In this document: piece by piece, positions 33,901 through 43,879 of the stretch
Position numbering within the stretch: the stretch's first letter is position 1
Layout: each line of letters opens with the position of its first letter
Assembly (NCBI RefSeq): GCF_963678635.1
Contig: NC_087069.1
Span: 9,186,633-9,250,632, forward strand
Reading direction: 5' to 3'
Origin: Symsagittifera roscoffensis
Lineage: Eukaryota > Xenacoelomorpha > Acoela > Convolutidae
Length of the DNA: 64,000 nt
Position numbers and translations under genes: made by a program
Notes under the pieces: model-generated
Databases searched by the model: none
What the model saw: the letters and a program-made list of their open reading frames with translations, nothing else
What the model was told of the DNA's origin: nothing

Positions 33901-36900
33901 AATCAATCAAGGAATAACTCATATAATAGATCGAACTATAACAGACCAAACAATAATTACCAAAACAGATCGCGAAATAATTCACAAAATCGACACTCAA
34001 GTTATAATAATCGTTATAGAAATTATTCCCAATCACCACACCGGAATAATAATAACTATAATAATTCTAATAATCGCCACAGAAGTAGTACACCTAAACA
34101 TCAAAGACAAATCAATCAAGTACAGTCAAATCCAGAAACAACATCAGACCCTCCAGGTATTGATGACACAGTAACTGATACGTTACAACTCAATCAAATA
34201 AACTGTACATCATCAGATTCAGAAAGTGATACTGAAAACACTCTTTCTATCAATATGATAAAAGTCGAAAATGACTATGAATCTGTCATATATGAACAAC
34301 CCTTTTCATCACACATATATGAAAATCAATCAGAATTTCTTCAAAATTATTACACTACACCCATAAACTCCACACCAACGACGCAAGAAACAAATGAGAT
34401 TACCACTACAAATCAAACCAATAAAAATACCAAAACAAAATGCTTGAATACAAACCATATTTATCAAAATATACAAAAAGAACAACCCAAAGAAAAAATT
34501 TGGACAATACCATTTCTCTTAGAAAGCCCAAGAAATAAAGAATTTCAACCACCAGACCTTGAAATAGATTTTTTAATTGATTCAGGAGCAGAATCAAACA
34601 TAATAAACATCCCCACATGGAATGAAATAAAAACCTTACACCCAAAGCTAACACCTCTTGAAACCTCCAGCAAACTAGCAACAGCACAAGGATCAACATT
34701 GATAAACTACGGAAAAATCCAATTATTTCTCCTCCCCACCAGAACAATGGAACAAAGCAAAATTTTAAATAAGCCATTTAAACAAATATTCCATATCACT
34801 GACATTAAATATAATATCATTGGAATACCATTTATTTCGAAGTATATACCAACAATTAACATACTAAATAGTAAAATATTAATCAAAGATAAATATACAA
34901 AAACAAAAGAAACATCCTTAACATTTTTTCAAAGATTAAATAAACAACCACCATTCTTTTCAAAATTCTACCCGATATTTAACCAACAAAGAAAACACTT
35001 GAAACCACTATCAGGAAATATCTATAATTTTTCAATCAAACAAGTTCACCAATATGATAAAGAACAAAACAAACAAAAATTTTATATGTCAGAATTTGAA
35101 TTCAAACCTATTCACAAATTTTTCAAAATCACAATCTCATCCATAAAATATTTGAAAAATTCGAATTCCGATATCATTTCCTTACATGTCTATAACAACA
35201 CACCTTACCAAGTAACATTACCTTTAGGACTTTTAGGATATTGTGAAACCAACGCTACAATATCACCAATACACGAAAAAGCCTATCGCGTAAATAATAT
35301 ACTCCAATTACTAGATATTTGCCAATCTACAATTCTTAATGAAGAATTATCTATAAATAATATAATAAGTAACGAAAACAGAACTACGGATTATTTCACA
35401 AAAACTCCATATTTCAAACCTACATTCAACATAAGTAACTACACAGAGGACCAACAAAAATTTTTAACAATGTTTAATTTCCAACATTCACAAATAACAC
35501 AAGACGAATTGGAAAAGTTAGCCAAACAACTAATTGAATATTCATCAGTCTATGCAACATCAAAATTCGATGTTGGAAAAATCAGTTCATCACTACATCT
35601 CCCGTTAAAACCAGACGCAGTTTTCAAAAAACAGAGAGCAAGTAAAGTACCAATTCACTTACATGATAAAGTGAACAGATTACTCGATATTTTAGAACAA
35701 TACAACATTATATCACCAGTTAATAAAGAAGAACAACCAAAAGGCAACACATTTATCAACCCCGTTATCATTCTAGCTAAAGGAGAATCATTAAAAATCG
35801 TTCTCGACGCTAGATACCTCAATTCACTCATAGATGAATCAAAATGTAATTGGCCCATTGAACCAATACAAGTTATTTTAACAAAAATAAACGGCAAATA
35901 CTTTACAACCGCCGATATGAATAGTGCATACAATCAAATGCCACTAGATGAACAATCACGACGTTTAACACAATTTGTTATCGGAAACCAACAATATGAA
36001 TTCAACCGCTTATTCTATGGAATATCCATAGGACCAGCAGCATTTTCAGCTTTTATGAGCAAAATTTTTAGACCACTGATACTCAAGAAAAACGCAATCA
36101 CCTATTTAGACGATGTTTTTATGCAATCACAAACAAAAGACGAGATGTTCAATGTTTTAGAAAAATATCACCAAATACTTCAGAACGAAAATCTGAAGGC
36201 CGCCCCCGATAAATCACACTTCTTTTTGACAAGAGTTAAATTCTTAGGACATAATATAGAAAGAAAAACAATCACTCCATTGAAATCACGCATTGACGCT
36301 ATTCAAAAACTTCAACCACCAACAAATAAAAAGAAAATCCAAGAATTTCTTGGAATGTTAAACTTTTTAAGTAAATATGTTTATAAAATGCAATTATATC
36401 TACGACCATTTTATAACATCCTTAGACAACAAAATAATTTTGAATGGAACACAGAACATCAAACACGATTTGAAGAAGTAAAGAAACTTTTAACTGAACA
36501 AATTTCAAACACAATTCCAGATTCAAATCAACCATTTTATGCAATGTGCGATGCTTCGAACTTTGGCATCGGTGCAGCACTATTACAATCACATAATGGT
36601 ACAAATAAAATGAACCTCATATCAGCAAATTCTCGATTATTCACTCAAGCAGAGCTACGACTTTCAACTCTAATGAGAGAATGTACAGCCATAATATATA
36701 CACTGACAGAATATGAATTTCTGATACTTGGATCAAAACATCCAACAGTTCTATTCACAGACCATAAACCAATCATCTTTCTCTTTACACAAAAATCTAA
36801 CCCAAACCACCGAGTTTACAGATTTCAACTAATTCTAATGAAATTTCCAAACTTACATATAGTTTGGACTGCAGGAAAAAATCTTGCATTACCAGACACC

Positions 36901-38715
36901 TTAAGTCGAAATACACCACCTGAATTACTTACACGAAAAACAACAGTTGAAATACCCAAAAACATAAAATTCTACCTTGCAGAAAACGAAACATCACCCC
37001 GATTGGAATGCAAATATGCAGTAAAAACTGATATTGAACAATCACAAATAAATAGTTTACAACATTTCCCACTTTATTTAGATTGTCAAAATAATCATTA
37101 TGAAGTTGATTTACTTGGAACATCAACTTTCAAACCAATCCCATATTCTCAATGGATAAAAAATAACACCCAACAAAAACGAACAAAACAACACCCGCCT
37201 AAAAAAGACCATTTTCCACTAATTGAAAAAGAAGATTTAACTGATAAAATAAATTTATCAGGACCACAAACAAATGATTCAAAATACACAATAAATCAAG
37301 TTTTTGACCTTCACGACCCACTTGATACAATACCCTTATCTAAATTAGAAATCGAAAACATTTTTCTCCCCCCAACAGAAATAATTACAATTTCAACACT
37401 GAAACAATATCAAAACCTTGACCCAGTAATTCGACAACTGAAATCATGGCACAAATATAAAACTAAACCTATCAAAGCAGATTCAACCATTCTAGGAAAC
37501 AAAACACTCCTCCGATACTTTCGCAAATTTAACAACACAACAATTAACGAAAATACAGACCTTTTAGAGTATAACCTGAATGAATCTACAGTTCCATGTC
37601 TCCCTTTAAGTATGATTCTTATAGCTTTTAATATTTCACATACACAAAATATTAAAGGACACTCTGGATCAGAAAAAACATATTCAAATTTTATACAAAA
37701 CTTTTATTTCCCAAATGCACCAATTTGGATAAAAGTACTATGCAATGACTGTATAGTATGTCAACTAAATAAACCTTACCCAAATCAAAAACAAATAGCA
37801 CAAAAACAAGATTTTAAAGGACAAAGTTTGTACTTTAATCATCGTATCTCATTTGATACTAAAGGACCAATTTCACCCTCATCAGAAGGAAACTCCTACA
37901 TTATGGTAATTGTTGACGCATTTACACATTATGTAGCACTTAACCCAGTACCACATTGTAACGCTTATTACGCTTACACAACACTCTATGAACACTGGAT
38001 AGCAAAATTCGGACTACCAGAAATTTTAGTTACAGACAACGGTACAGAATTCATAAATAATGAAATTATCACACTATGTCATTTATATAACATTAAACAC
38101 AAACCACGTACATCTCATGCACCTTGGACAAACGGCTTAGTCGAAGGTATGAACCGTTCATTACAAGAATATCTTAGATGTATCATCCACGGAAATGATA
38201 CAAAATATACCGAATGGTCAGCAGATGTAAAATTATTTCCCTTAGCGTATAATTCACAAATTACGACAACTTTAGGAATGTCACCATACGAAATGGTTTT
38301 TAACCAAAAGCCACGCAAACCAATAATGTTTACAGCAAATTCTCATAAAAACGCACAAGGTTATTGTCAACCAAATAAAGACTCAATTTGTTATAACCTA
38401 CCTTTACATACACATGATGAAGATCATTTTCATCACCCACAAATTCTTAAACTAGCCTCCGGTACACACACCGAATGGATTCTAAATAGAGATAAAAAAC
38501 ACAATGAAATTTATCAAAAAATAACAAAAAAGTTATTACAAAGACAAAATATTAATGAACAAATCAATTCACGTTTTACACCAGCCTCCGAATTAAAAAT
38601 TGGAACATTTGTTTTAATACCTAATTTTAATACTCAAAAAGGAATTTCTAAAAAATTACAACCCCTTCGAAAAGGACCATACCAAATAATTGCAAAACCC
38701 ACTGATGTCACATAA
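30895..38715 (+). CDS. gag-pol: Gag-Pol polyprotein (2606 aa)
   Basis: One continuous frame. Gag: a retrotransposon-gag-like helical part at about 600-740 (AAQKWFSVLPLEIKSNW), a CCHC zinc knuckle with C842, C845, H850 and C855, then an Asn/Arg/Ser/Tyr-rich tail at about 880-1080. Protease: DSGAE at 1229-1233. RT: motif A Asp at 1674 and YLDD at 1737-1740. RNase H: D1886, E1929 and D1956. Integrase: zinc part H2249, H2256, C2286 and C2289; catalytic D2321, D2381 and E2417 in the D,D35E spacing. It ends in a GPY motif (RKGPYQII). Gag and Pol share one frame, so no frameshift is needed between them. The stop at 38713 falls inside the GPY module, earlier than usual, and the next frame carries what looks like the missing end. 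Confidence 0.95.
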   Translation: MSSTHTPGEESPDDDEIFPFIVDATTDRGQHIFCKNLLLNLFEPGISPCKTEFPDVKIKRQIIDHYLKDICNITQQYGIYSIEFTSPNHNNRKYTIQTDDLDLEFSKVFSEYIKSIQYHNSQRANSIFTNEVFAIIYSYISILENEIPITNVSPTETSKHLRVRHEITLLSSYLNIIEENFTKDDVSQHTKHDLQKILAWFIIDYFTHNIDLIAQARKNFRPQNSNDDTAITEQSDYVWDPEWSHPAFISFPQSISSQAISTISYIRDYVKVIPLTIDATPLNYNTFLPDTQNNSLNSTVIHNENLNGTRNLTQQDIQTPSHFINEEIVHTTTTQQSISPIRPNLTTPRNTNPSQTQVTLQSTVKPSVAPKYSHMDYQTYRPMTIPSKTRKTFTRNNFADHNYNYTHPSKTYNQPQRNFNQYTRSRNWDNPMTQPNSINFQTNPPQDHSENYPFFQQNKNKKQTSYQMDYLSSDDDFLQPDIFAPNTQEYRRQGIQRTRTNHRNFSPQPIDAQHQQPIQQQNLINTQSFQPIQQQNPMTAHSYQPSQMKNEIPLPYYLQQHEITRNQLSNFSQMPNAAESLQMTMNPYLMGGSSITSNKPLMVFTGTDPEYSVEDYLNAVTANLILNIGPEPINTPLHQNWIHRRTALIQTTLDGAAQKWFSVLPLEIKSNWKRFTQEFSKMFDSERNKQQQRVLCNEIRRLPNETIKQKAVRIETLVRKAYSLNTHDYKNTKMTEILMMTLTPQLRKIAIKKRASHPSSIREPDLDFRKLVDKLEQAEITMKLEETENLKLQYVNRIETTPTNINNIQESETDLVEKITEILNIYEKNPNFKGKPSFKKWCNYCRRYGHSISECRQKQQDNQNKPQKYKEPNKSFYQYMKKDQNLPNKTVYSNNSSGKPLPNNTNYTRNQSPYNSSYRGRSPERRNTNNSSQNHYNRPNSRNNYSRSNSNTQRFVSRSNSQSRNNYYPNNQSRNSSYNRNRNYSYNGNRSYSNNRNQNYPNNQSRNNSYNRSNYNRPNNNYQNRSRNNSQNRHSSYNNRYRNYSQSPHRNNNNYNNSNNRHRSSTPKHQRQINQVQSNPETTSDPPGIDDTVTDTLQLNQINCTSSDSESDTENTLSINMIKVENDYESVIYEQPFSSHIYENQSEFLQNYYTTPINSTPTTQETNEITTTNQTNKNTKTKCLNTNHIYQNIQKEQPKEKIWTIPFLLESPRNKEFQPPDLEIDFLIDSGAESNIINIPTWNEIKTLHPKLTPLETSSKLATAQGSTLINYGKIQLFLLPTRTMEQSKILNKPFKQIFHITDIKYNIIGIPFISKYIPTINILNSKILIKDKYTKTKETSLTFFQRLNKQPPFFSKFYPIFNQQRKHLKPLSGNIYNFSIKQVHQYDKEQNKQKFYMSEFEFKPIHKFFKITISSIKYLKNSNSDIISLHVYNNTPYQVTLPLGLLGYCETNATISPIHEKAYRVNNILQLLDICQSTILNEELSINNIISNENRTTDYFTKTPYFKPTFNISNYTEDQQKFLTMFNFQHSQITQDELEKLAKQLIEYSSVYATSKFDVGKISSSLHLPLKPDAVFKKQRASKVPIHLHDKVNRLLDILEQYNIISPVNKEEQPKGNTFINPVIILAKGESLKIVLDARYLNSLIDESKCNWPIEPIQVILTKINGKYFTTADMNSAYNQMPLDEQSRRLTQFVIGNQQYEFNRLFYGISIGPAAFSAFMSKIFRPLILKKNAITYLDDVFMQSQTKDEMFNVLEKYHQILQNENLKAAPDKSHFFLTRVKFLGHNIERKTITPLKSRIDAIQKLQPPTNKKKIQEFLGMLNFLSKYVYKMQLYLRPFYNILRQQNNFEWNTEHQTRFEEVKKLLTEQISNTIPDSNQPFYAMCDASNFGIGAALLQSHNGTNKMNLISANSRLFTQAELRLSTLMRECTAIIYTLTEYEFLILGSKHPTVLFTDHKPIIFLFTQKSNPNHRVYRFQLILMKFPNLHIVWTAGKNLALPDTLSRNTPPELLTRKTTVEIPKNIKFYLAENETSPRLECKYAVKTDIEQSQINSLQHFPLYLDCQNNHYEVDLLGTSTFKPIPYSQWIKNNTQQKRTKQHPPKKDHFPLIEKEDLTDKINLSGPQTNDSKYTINQVFDLHDPLDTIPLSKLEIENIFLPPTEIITISTLKQYQNLDPVIRQLKSWHKYKTKPIKADSTILGNKTLLRYFRKFNNTTINENTDLLEYNLNESTVPCLPLSMILIAFNISHTQNIKGHSGSEKTYSNFIQNFYFPNAPIWIKVLCNDCIVCQLNKPYPNQKQIAQKQDFKGQSLYFNHRISFDTKGPISPSSEGNSYIMVIVDAFTHYVALNPVPHCNAYYAYTTLYEHWIAKFGLPEILVTDNGTEFINNEIITLCHLYNIKHKPRTSHAPWTNGLVEGMNRSLQEYLRCIIHGNDTKYTEWSADVKLFPLAYNSQITTTLGMSPYEMVFNQKPRKPIMFTANSHKNAQGYCQPNKDSICYNLPLHTHDEDHFHHPQILKLASGTHTEWILNRDKKHNEIYQKITKKLLQRQNINEQINSRFTPASELKIGTFVLIPNFNTQKGISKKLQPLRKGPYQIIAKPTDVT

Positions 38716-39115
38716 AATTACCGACTCAAACAAAAAAGAAATCGTTCAACATCGAAACAACCTACTACCTTATTACCCAAAAGAATACGCACTCCGCGAA
38801 TTAACTCAATTATATTCTTTCACAGGATTAAAAATCATTCAAAATGAACCACATCTGAAAAACACAGAACAAAATGATAACCCCACCGAAAATCAAAACA
38901 CAAAACCAACCACCACCAAAAACAATACACAAAACCATAAAGAATCTCCAAAACAAAGAAAAAATAGAAAAATGACCGAACAAATAATACCCCAAGAACA
39001 AATCGACAAATCAGAAAATAGAAAAACAACAAGACTACGAAATCAACCACGTAAAAACTATAAAATATTCATCCCCCAATCTAAAATTTTAAAGAAAGTG
39101 GAATTTCAAAAGTAA
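38690..39115 (+). pseudogene. Frame-shifted C-terminal tail of Pol (integrase end)
   Basis: It overlaps the end of Gag-Pol by 26 bases in another frame. Its start reads like the continuation of the integrase GPY module (EIVQHRNNLLPYYPKEY), then becomes Lys/Asn/Thr-rich with basic ends. I infer that the Pol frame moved at about 38703-38712, near ACATAAAATTACC. A single-base deletion, a base-calling error in the A-run, or a real +1 event would all give this picture. An independent small gene is less likely. Confidence 0.6.
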
Positions 39116-39713
39116 TTTTAACATTATACTTCACTATCTTGAAACCTTCGAAACATTTTTCATTTACATTTTTCAAAATAACATGCTGACAAGTACGTAA
39201 TAATTCTAGTTCAAAATAGACCAATAGGATTCATCCAATCCGTCACTTTCTCTAACTCAAACTAAGACCAATTAGACGAATCATATAGAACTCCAGGCAC
39301 ATCTATAACTATAACTTTACGACCTCCAGGTCAAAAATAAGCAAACCACTCCAACTTGACAACTAAAATAAATATCACCATAATACCGTACCCCTCCCTT
39401 ATCTAATAACCCAAAGATCAACAATATTTCCCCAACTCAGACCACGAATACCCCCAAAGCAAATTTGTTAACTTAGCCTAAAGTAACAAAATGAACATTT
39501 TAATTAGCCTAAGGTATAAAAATCTCACCATACCCCGGATCATTTGACAAACAAAAATAAAGAAAAAGACGACCTCCCAGTCACCATGAAAATTGCCCCC
39601 AACAATTTTTTACAAAACTCAACCCACTTGTCAAAAAACTAATAAATAATCCGACCACACTAGAAAATCGCCTCAAACAGCAAAAAATATTCGACCAAGA
39701 GATCATTTCTTAA
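39116..39713 (+). other. Untranslated interval after pol
   Basis: About 600 bases without a convincing frame. Contains repeated words TTAGCCTAA (about 39473 and 39503) and GACCTCCAGGTC near 39320. It may hold splice acceptors for downstream RNAs. Confidence 0.45.
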
Positions 39714-39944
39714 ATGCTCTTCTCTCAATCAGTTACTCAAATACTCATAAATCTTAAACATTTTTTTACAATACTTGAAACCTTTATAATATTTCTTTTT
39801 GATATACTTGAATCTTTTCTAATAATCCTAATCATTTTTTGTAACATTTTTTTAATTTTCTACACTATTCTCGAACTATTCCTCCAACTTTCCAAAACCC
39901 TTGATTATATCCACAGGTACGATTTATACAACTTGTCTAAATGA
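39714..39944 (+). CDS. Small hydrophobic ORF (76 aa)
   Basis: Starts ATGCTCTTCTCT. Residues 18-58 are almost wholly hydrophobic (FIIFLFDILESFLIILIIFC), enough for one long or two short membrane spans. The DNA turns T-rich here, in contrast to the A/C-rich strand elsewhere in the element. The stop TGA overlaps the ATG of the next small ORF as ATGA. It could encode a small membrane protein; a chance frame in T-rich DNA is the alternative. Confidence 0.35.
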   Translation: MLFSQSVTQILINLKHFFTILETFIIFLFDILESFLIILIIFCNIFLIFYTILELFLQLSKTLDYIHRYDLYNLSK

Positions 39945-40042
39945 TACGAACAATTTTCAGTAGAACCGATATTTTTTTATTGTTTGTAATTTTCATAACA
40001 TTTTTATCATCCCTCATTTTGACAATATGTAAAAATGTATAA
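39941..40042 (+). CDS. Tiny membrane-peptide ORF (33 aa)
   Basis: ATGATACGAACA overlaps the previous stop (ATGA, 39941-39944). Residues 11-29 are hydrophobic (IFLLFVIFITFLSSLILTI) after a basic start and before a basic end, the pattern of a single-span membrane peptide. A third hydrophobic stretch without ATG follows in another frame (about 40034-40129, LTFALATILLILFL). Probability of being real is modest. Confidence 0.3.
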   Translation: MIRTIFSRTDIFLLFVIFITFLSSLILTICKNV

Positions 40043-40139
40043 AGAAAGCAATCCTCACATTTGCCCTAGCAACAATCCTTCTAATTCTTTTTTTGGAAGA
40101 ATATTATAATAAACACAAAATTTCTCACTAAAGTAATAA

Positions 40140-41273
40140 TTCAAAAAACCATCAAAAATTGCTACCCAACAGTCACAGAATCAGTCTTCACCGACATCAT
40201 CCCAAGATAACCAAACACCACCTTCAACTACTCAAAATCCTCAAACATCTACACGAATTTCTTTTCAAGACAATCCATACACTTTTGAAGAACGACATGC
40301 TCGTTTATCAGAACCACTAGAACCAGTTCAACGACAAGCACCTTTAAGCGAACCAACATATAACCTATATCCAACACTACCACAAGAACTAAGTAGAATA
40401 AAAAATTCTAGTCAAAACCAAAATACAGTCGAAATAAATAGACAAATTATACATCCTCGACGAAACAGAAATTTTCAAACTCCCCGAGTTCATTTTGATA
40501 TACCTCAATCCCCATCACAAAACACTCCAGAAAACCCCATTGGTATATTACCAGAAACCCCTACGCTTCTTTCACAACGTAGCACCTCAAGCCTACCATC
40601 AGATTACTTAGGTTCAACACCAACATCTGAGCAAATACGTGAAAATCCTTTCAACCCCACAAACCAAACGTCACGACTCCCATATTGGACTACACATTTA
40701 TTTACACAAGGTGAACCAAATTTAGTCAATGACCCCATAGATATTTCTACGGATACAACAACATCCTCATCACTACCAGAAACATTATCACTACCATCAA
40801 CACCATCAATAAGCCAATTTTCACCACCACCCTTTAACTTAAATTTTCCAAATAATCTCGACGCCAGATATCGAGAACAATCATCAATAAATATTCCTTT
40901 AAGACTAGATTGGAATACATTTACAGCACCTCCACCACTATTTGGACAACATCAAGAAAGTAACCGCCTTCATAACTGGGCACTTAATAGATTACAATAT
41001 CGCCAAGATATTCACAACGATATCCGTGATCACAATATTCAAATACTCCAACAAAACAGTTTACAATTAAAGTTTGAAATCACAGTTAAGTTAAATAATA
41101 TTACCCAACATCCCTACCCATTAAATCCACCTAACATAACAGCTCAATCACTACCACCACCGTTTATAACTACTGAAGTAATATACAAATACGACAGATA
41201 TACCAAAAACACAATTGGCTACATTACATTTTATAATCCATACTCAGGATTATCATACACATGTATATTCTAA
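40140..41273 (+). CDS. 377-codon frame without any Met; Pro/Ser/Thr/Gln-rich protein
   Basis: Open from 40140 to TAA at 41271 with no ATG codon in frame, so it must be reached by splicing, frameshifting, readthrough or a non-ATG start. Two TAA codons stand just before it (40134-40139). The first 250 residues are Pro/Ser/Thr/Gln-rich and probably unstructured; the last 120 look folded (RLHNWALNRLQYRQDI, IGYITFYNPYSGLSY). An acceptor-like CCCAACAG ends at about 40171 and the leader has donor AAGTAAGTTA. Its end overlaps the Env start by 13 bases. No known family recognised; a structural or accessory role is only a guess. Confidence 0.6.
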   Translation, partial: FKKPSKIATQQSQNQSSPTSSQDNQTPPSTTQNPQTSTRISFQDNPYTFEERHARLSEPLEPVQRQAPLSEPTYNLYPTLPQELSRIKNSSQNQNTVEINRQIIHPRRNRNFQTPRVHFDIPQSPSQNTPENPIGILPETPTLLSQRSTSSLPSDYLGSTPTSEQIRENPFNPTNQTSRLPYWTTHLFTQGEPNLVNDPIDISTDTTTSSSLPETLSLPSTPSISQFSPPPFNLNFPNNLDARYREQSSINIPLRLDWNTFTAPPPLFGQHQESNRLHNWALNRLQYRQDIHNDIRDHNIQILQQNSLQLKFEITVKLNNITQHPYPLNPPNITAQSLPPPFITTEVIYKYDRYTKNTIGYITFYNPYSGLSYTCIF

Positions 41274-43879
41274 AATTATTAATTTTTCTCCAACTCCCTT
41301 TTCTAGTAATCTCAAATCAAAACATAAACCCTTCCCCTCGTACAGGACCACAAGATTTATTAGTAACACATTACGATTGTGAAGAAAATGAACAAAAAAC
41401 ACTACATAAATATGCAATAAATCAAGTATCACAATGTGAAACAGAACCACAAGCTATAGAAACCACAGATGTAATAGCAACACTCTATTCAAAAGCCCGA
41501 GCAACAACAGTTACAGGTTATAAATTCACAGCAACATTTTCCGAAAAGAAAGTACATTGTTCACAAGTCTCGAACGGAAACAAAAACCGACTTGACCATG
41601 AATCATTCTATCAAAGTAATATAGAACGTCTTTTACATCTCAATCCCGACGATTGTAAAAATGAATTACTTAGACTAAACATCACACAAAATAAAAACTC
41701 CCAACGAAAATTAGTTAATTTTCAAGTTTTTCCAGACTCTGTACATCAATCACAACTTGAAAGACACCAAGGACATATAAAACTAGACGAAAAATACCCG
41801 TATAACGGCGCACACGGACGATTAACCTATGACCTACACGATAAACATTGGATACCACACATTGGTATAAATGACCCATCAAACTGCAAAGCAGACACAA
41901 AAAATAAAGGATACCAAGAAATAATGTTTTTCGATTGGAAAATACAACTCGAAAAAATACAACTAACACGAGATTTATCAGATAATACAATGATCTATCA
42001 AGGAATCCGATTACCTTGTAAAAATGATCAAGGTTATTGCGACCCTACAACGAGAACACAAGCAACAATTGTTTGGTTCCCCGAAGATACATGTACAACA
42101 TTTCAAGTAGCAAAAATACACGCTCGTATGATAAAATTTCACGAAAAATATTTTATACAATCAATTCCATATGAACAAGTCCATCCATCACGAAAACTAA
42201 GTTCTAATTTTAGAAACATAGACAATATAGAAAATAAATTGACACGTTTTCAAATATATCAAGAAACAGAACTTGCATGTAAATACAGGAATCCACTTCA
42301 CAGAACACAATACTCTGAAATATTAGTTGAATACGAAAAAGGATTCGACATGACCACTGGAAAAGTAAAAATCGACCCATATGCCACAGGTCATCCTTTA
42401 AACGAAGGAACATCCTATATACCAGTTAATTTTGAAAAAAGCAACGGACAACCTGGTGGACATCTAAAACCCCATGACACCAGAAGCACACGCTTACAAG
42501 AATTATCACTAATGAATACTACATATTTCGGTAATATCCACTATGATATTCATTTAGATATGAAACTAGATTATACAATTAGCCGAATTTTTCAAGAAAT
42601 GTCACTCTCCGAATTAGAAACACTACACCACCTATGCGAATTAGAACGAACACAAATATTACAATCACTTGCACTAGCAGTATTAAAAATACCCTATGCA
42701 GGATACTTATTATCTGGAAATAGATCAAATTTTTTAGACTATGAAGGAAACATCTTATGGTTTTATACTTGTACTAAAAAAGTATCACCACTATACGTTT
42801 TTGAAGATAAACGATGTTATAAAAGAATCCCTATCTTTTATAAGAATAAAGTACATTTCGTGGATACACTTTCACGAAGAACCTATTTCTGGGATACCGC
42901 AGTCCCATGTGGATCAGAAAACAGCCACAATGTAGTACAACTAAACCCTGATGAAAATAAATATTATCTTCTCACTCCATATCCCACATTAATGCAATCA
43001 CTCAAAAAATTTTCACCAGAAAGCATTCGCGCTATTGCTCGAAACCCAAATATAGACTTACAATCAATAGGAATCTATTCAAAATCAGATATTCAACATC
43101 ACATTAGAACACAACAATTCCAAGAATTATTAACACAAATGGACACTATACAAAGACAATCAATAGACCAAAATTTACGCAAACTTGCAGAAACCGCAGG
43201 ATTTGCCGATATCTACACGCAAGACTATAGCGGATATTTTAAAGACATTAAAGATTATATATATCTAAACGGTGAAAAATACCGTCCCCAAGATATATCA
43301 CCAATTAACATTTTTAGCTTTGTTACACTCAAAAATGAGATCCTCGATTTTCTAGGATGGCCCTACTACATCTTAGAAAAATTGACTATTTTATACGCAA
43401 TGTTTAACTTTATTGGATTTCTTTTCTCACTTTTAAAAGGAATCTACAACACATGTGCTATACACACACAAGTAAACAGACAAGCAAGCGTAGCACGCAT
43501 ACTCTTTGCAGGATTTTTTGGAATCTTTTCTACATCTATAAACAAAATTCTTTTAGACGCACAAATAAAAGAATATAACACAAAAATAGCAACACGACAA
43601 AATACATACGACGAAGAACATAACAATGTAGACATAACGCCAACGGCACCACAATTACCACCCCTACCAAATAACCATCCACTATCCCTAGTCCCACGAA
43701 ATTTTCGAAATTTAGCCATCACACATAATCCAAATTTTCGACTCACCACATCACAAAGTCCCATCCAACATATAATGACACACCAGTCACAAGATGATAA
43801 TACTTATGAACAAATTATTGAACAACCCCATACCACCGCTTTTCAGTCTCAAAATAATCATTTTTTTAGCCCACGATGA
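41261..43879 (+). CDS. env: Env-like membrane glycoprotein (872 aa)
   Basis: N-terminal signal peptide about 1-18 (MYILKLLIFLQLPFLVIS), a long Cys-containing ectodomain and a membrane span about 708-728 (LTILYAMFNFIGFLFSLLKG). A tail of about 144 residues has a second hydrophobic stretch near 747-767. Potential N-glycosylation sites include NRS at 487. Conserved-looking blocks are GYLLSGNRS (481-489), a W-F-Y-x-C soon after, CYKRIPI from 519 and a following F-V-D. Their order recalls glycoproteins of chuvirus-like negative-strand viruses that other LTR elements have captured; this is inference from memory of the family pattern. The start overlaps the Met-less frame and the stop overlaps the next ATG (ATGA). 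Confidence 0.75.
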   Translation: MYILKLLIFLQLPFLVISNQNINPSPRTGPQDLLVTHYDCEENEQKTLHKYAINQVSQCETEPQAIETTDVIATLYSKARATTVTGYKFTATFSEKKVHCSQVSNGNKNRLDHESFYQSNIERLLHLNPDDCKNELLRLNITQNKNSQRKLVNFQVFPDSVHQSQLERHQGHIKLDEKYPYNGAHGRLTYDLHDKHWIPHIGINDPSNCKADTKNKGYQEIMFFDWKIQLEKIQLTRDLSDNTMIYQGIRLPCKNDQGYCDPTTRTQATIVWFPEDTCTTFQVAKIHARMIKFHEKYFIQSIPYEQVHPSRKLSSNFRNIDNIENKLTRFQIYQETELACKYRNPLHRTQYSEILVEYEKGFDMTTGKVKIDPYATGHPLNEGTSYIPVNFEKSNGQPGGHLKPHDTRSTRLQELSLMNTTYFGNIHYDIHLDMKLDYTISRIFQEMSLSELETLHHLCELERTQILQSLALAVLKIPYAGYLLSGNRSNFLDYEGNILWFYTCTKKVSPLYVFEDKRCYKRIPIFYKNKVHFVDTLSRRTYFWDTAVPCGSENSHNVVQLNPDENKYYLLTPYPTLMQSLKKFSPESIRAIARNPNIDLQSIGIYSKSDIQHHIRTQQFQELLTQMDTIQRQSIDQNLRKLAETAGFADIYTQDYSGYFKDIKDYIYLNGEKYRPQDISPINIFSFVTLKNEILDFLGWPYYILEKLTILYAMFNFIGFLFSLLKGIYNTCAIHTQVNRQASVARILFAGFFGIFSTSINKILLDAQIKEYNTKIATRQNTYDEEHNNVDITPTAPQLPPLPNNHPLSLVPRNFRNLAITHNPNFRLTTSQSPIQHIMTHQSQDDNTYEQIIEQPHTTAFQSQNNHFFSPR

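Noticed and set aside
33758-34174. Ile/Thr-rich frame inside gag
   Set aside because: Shadow of the Asn/Arg/Ser-rich Gag tail in another frame.
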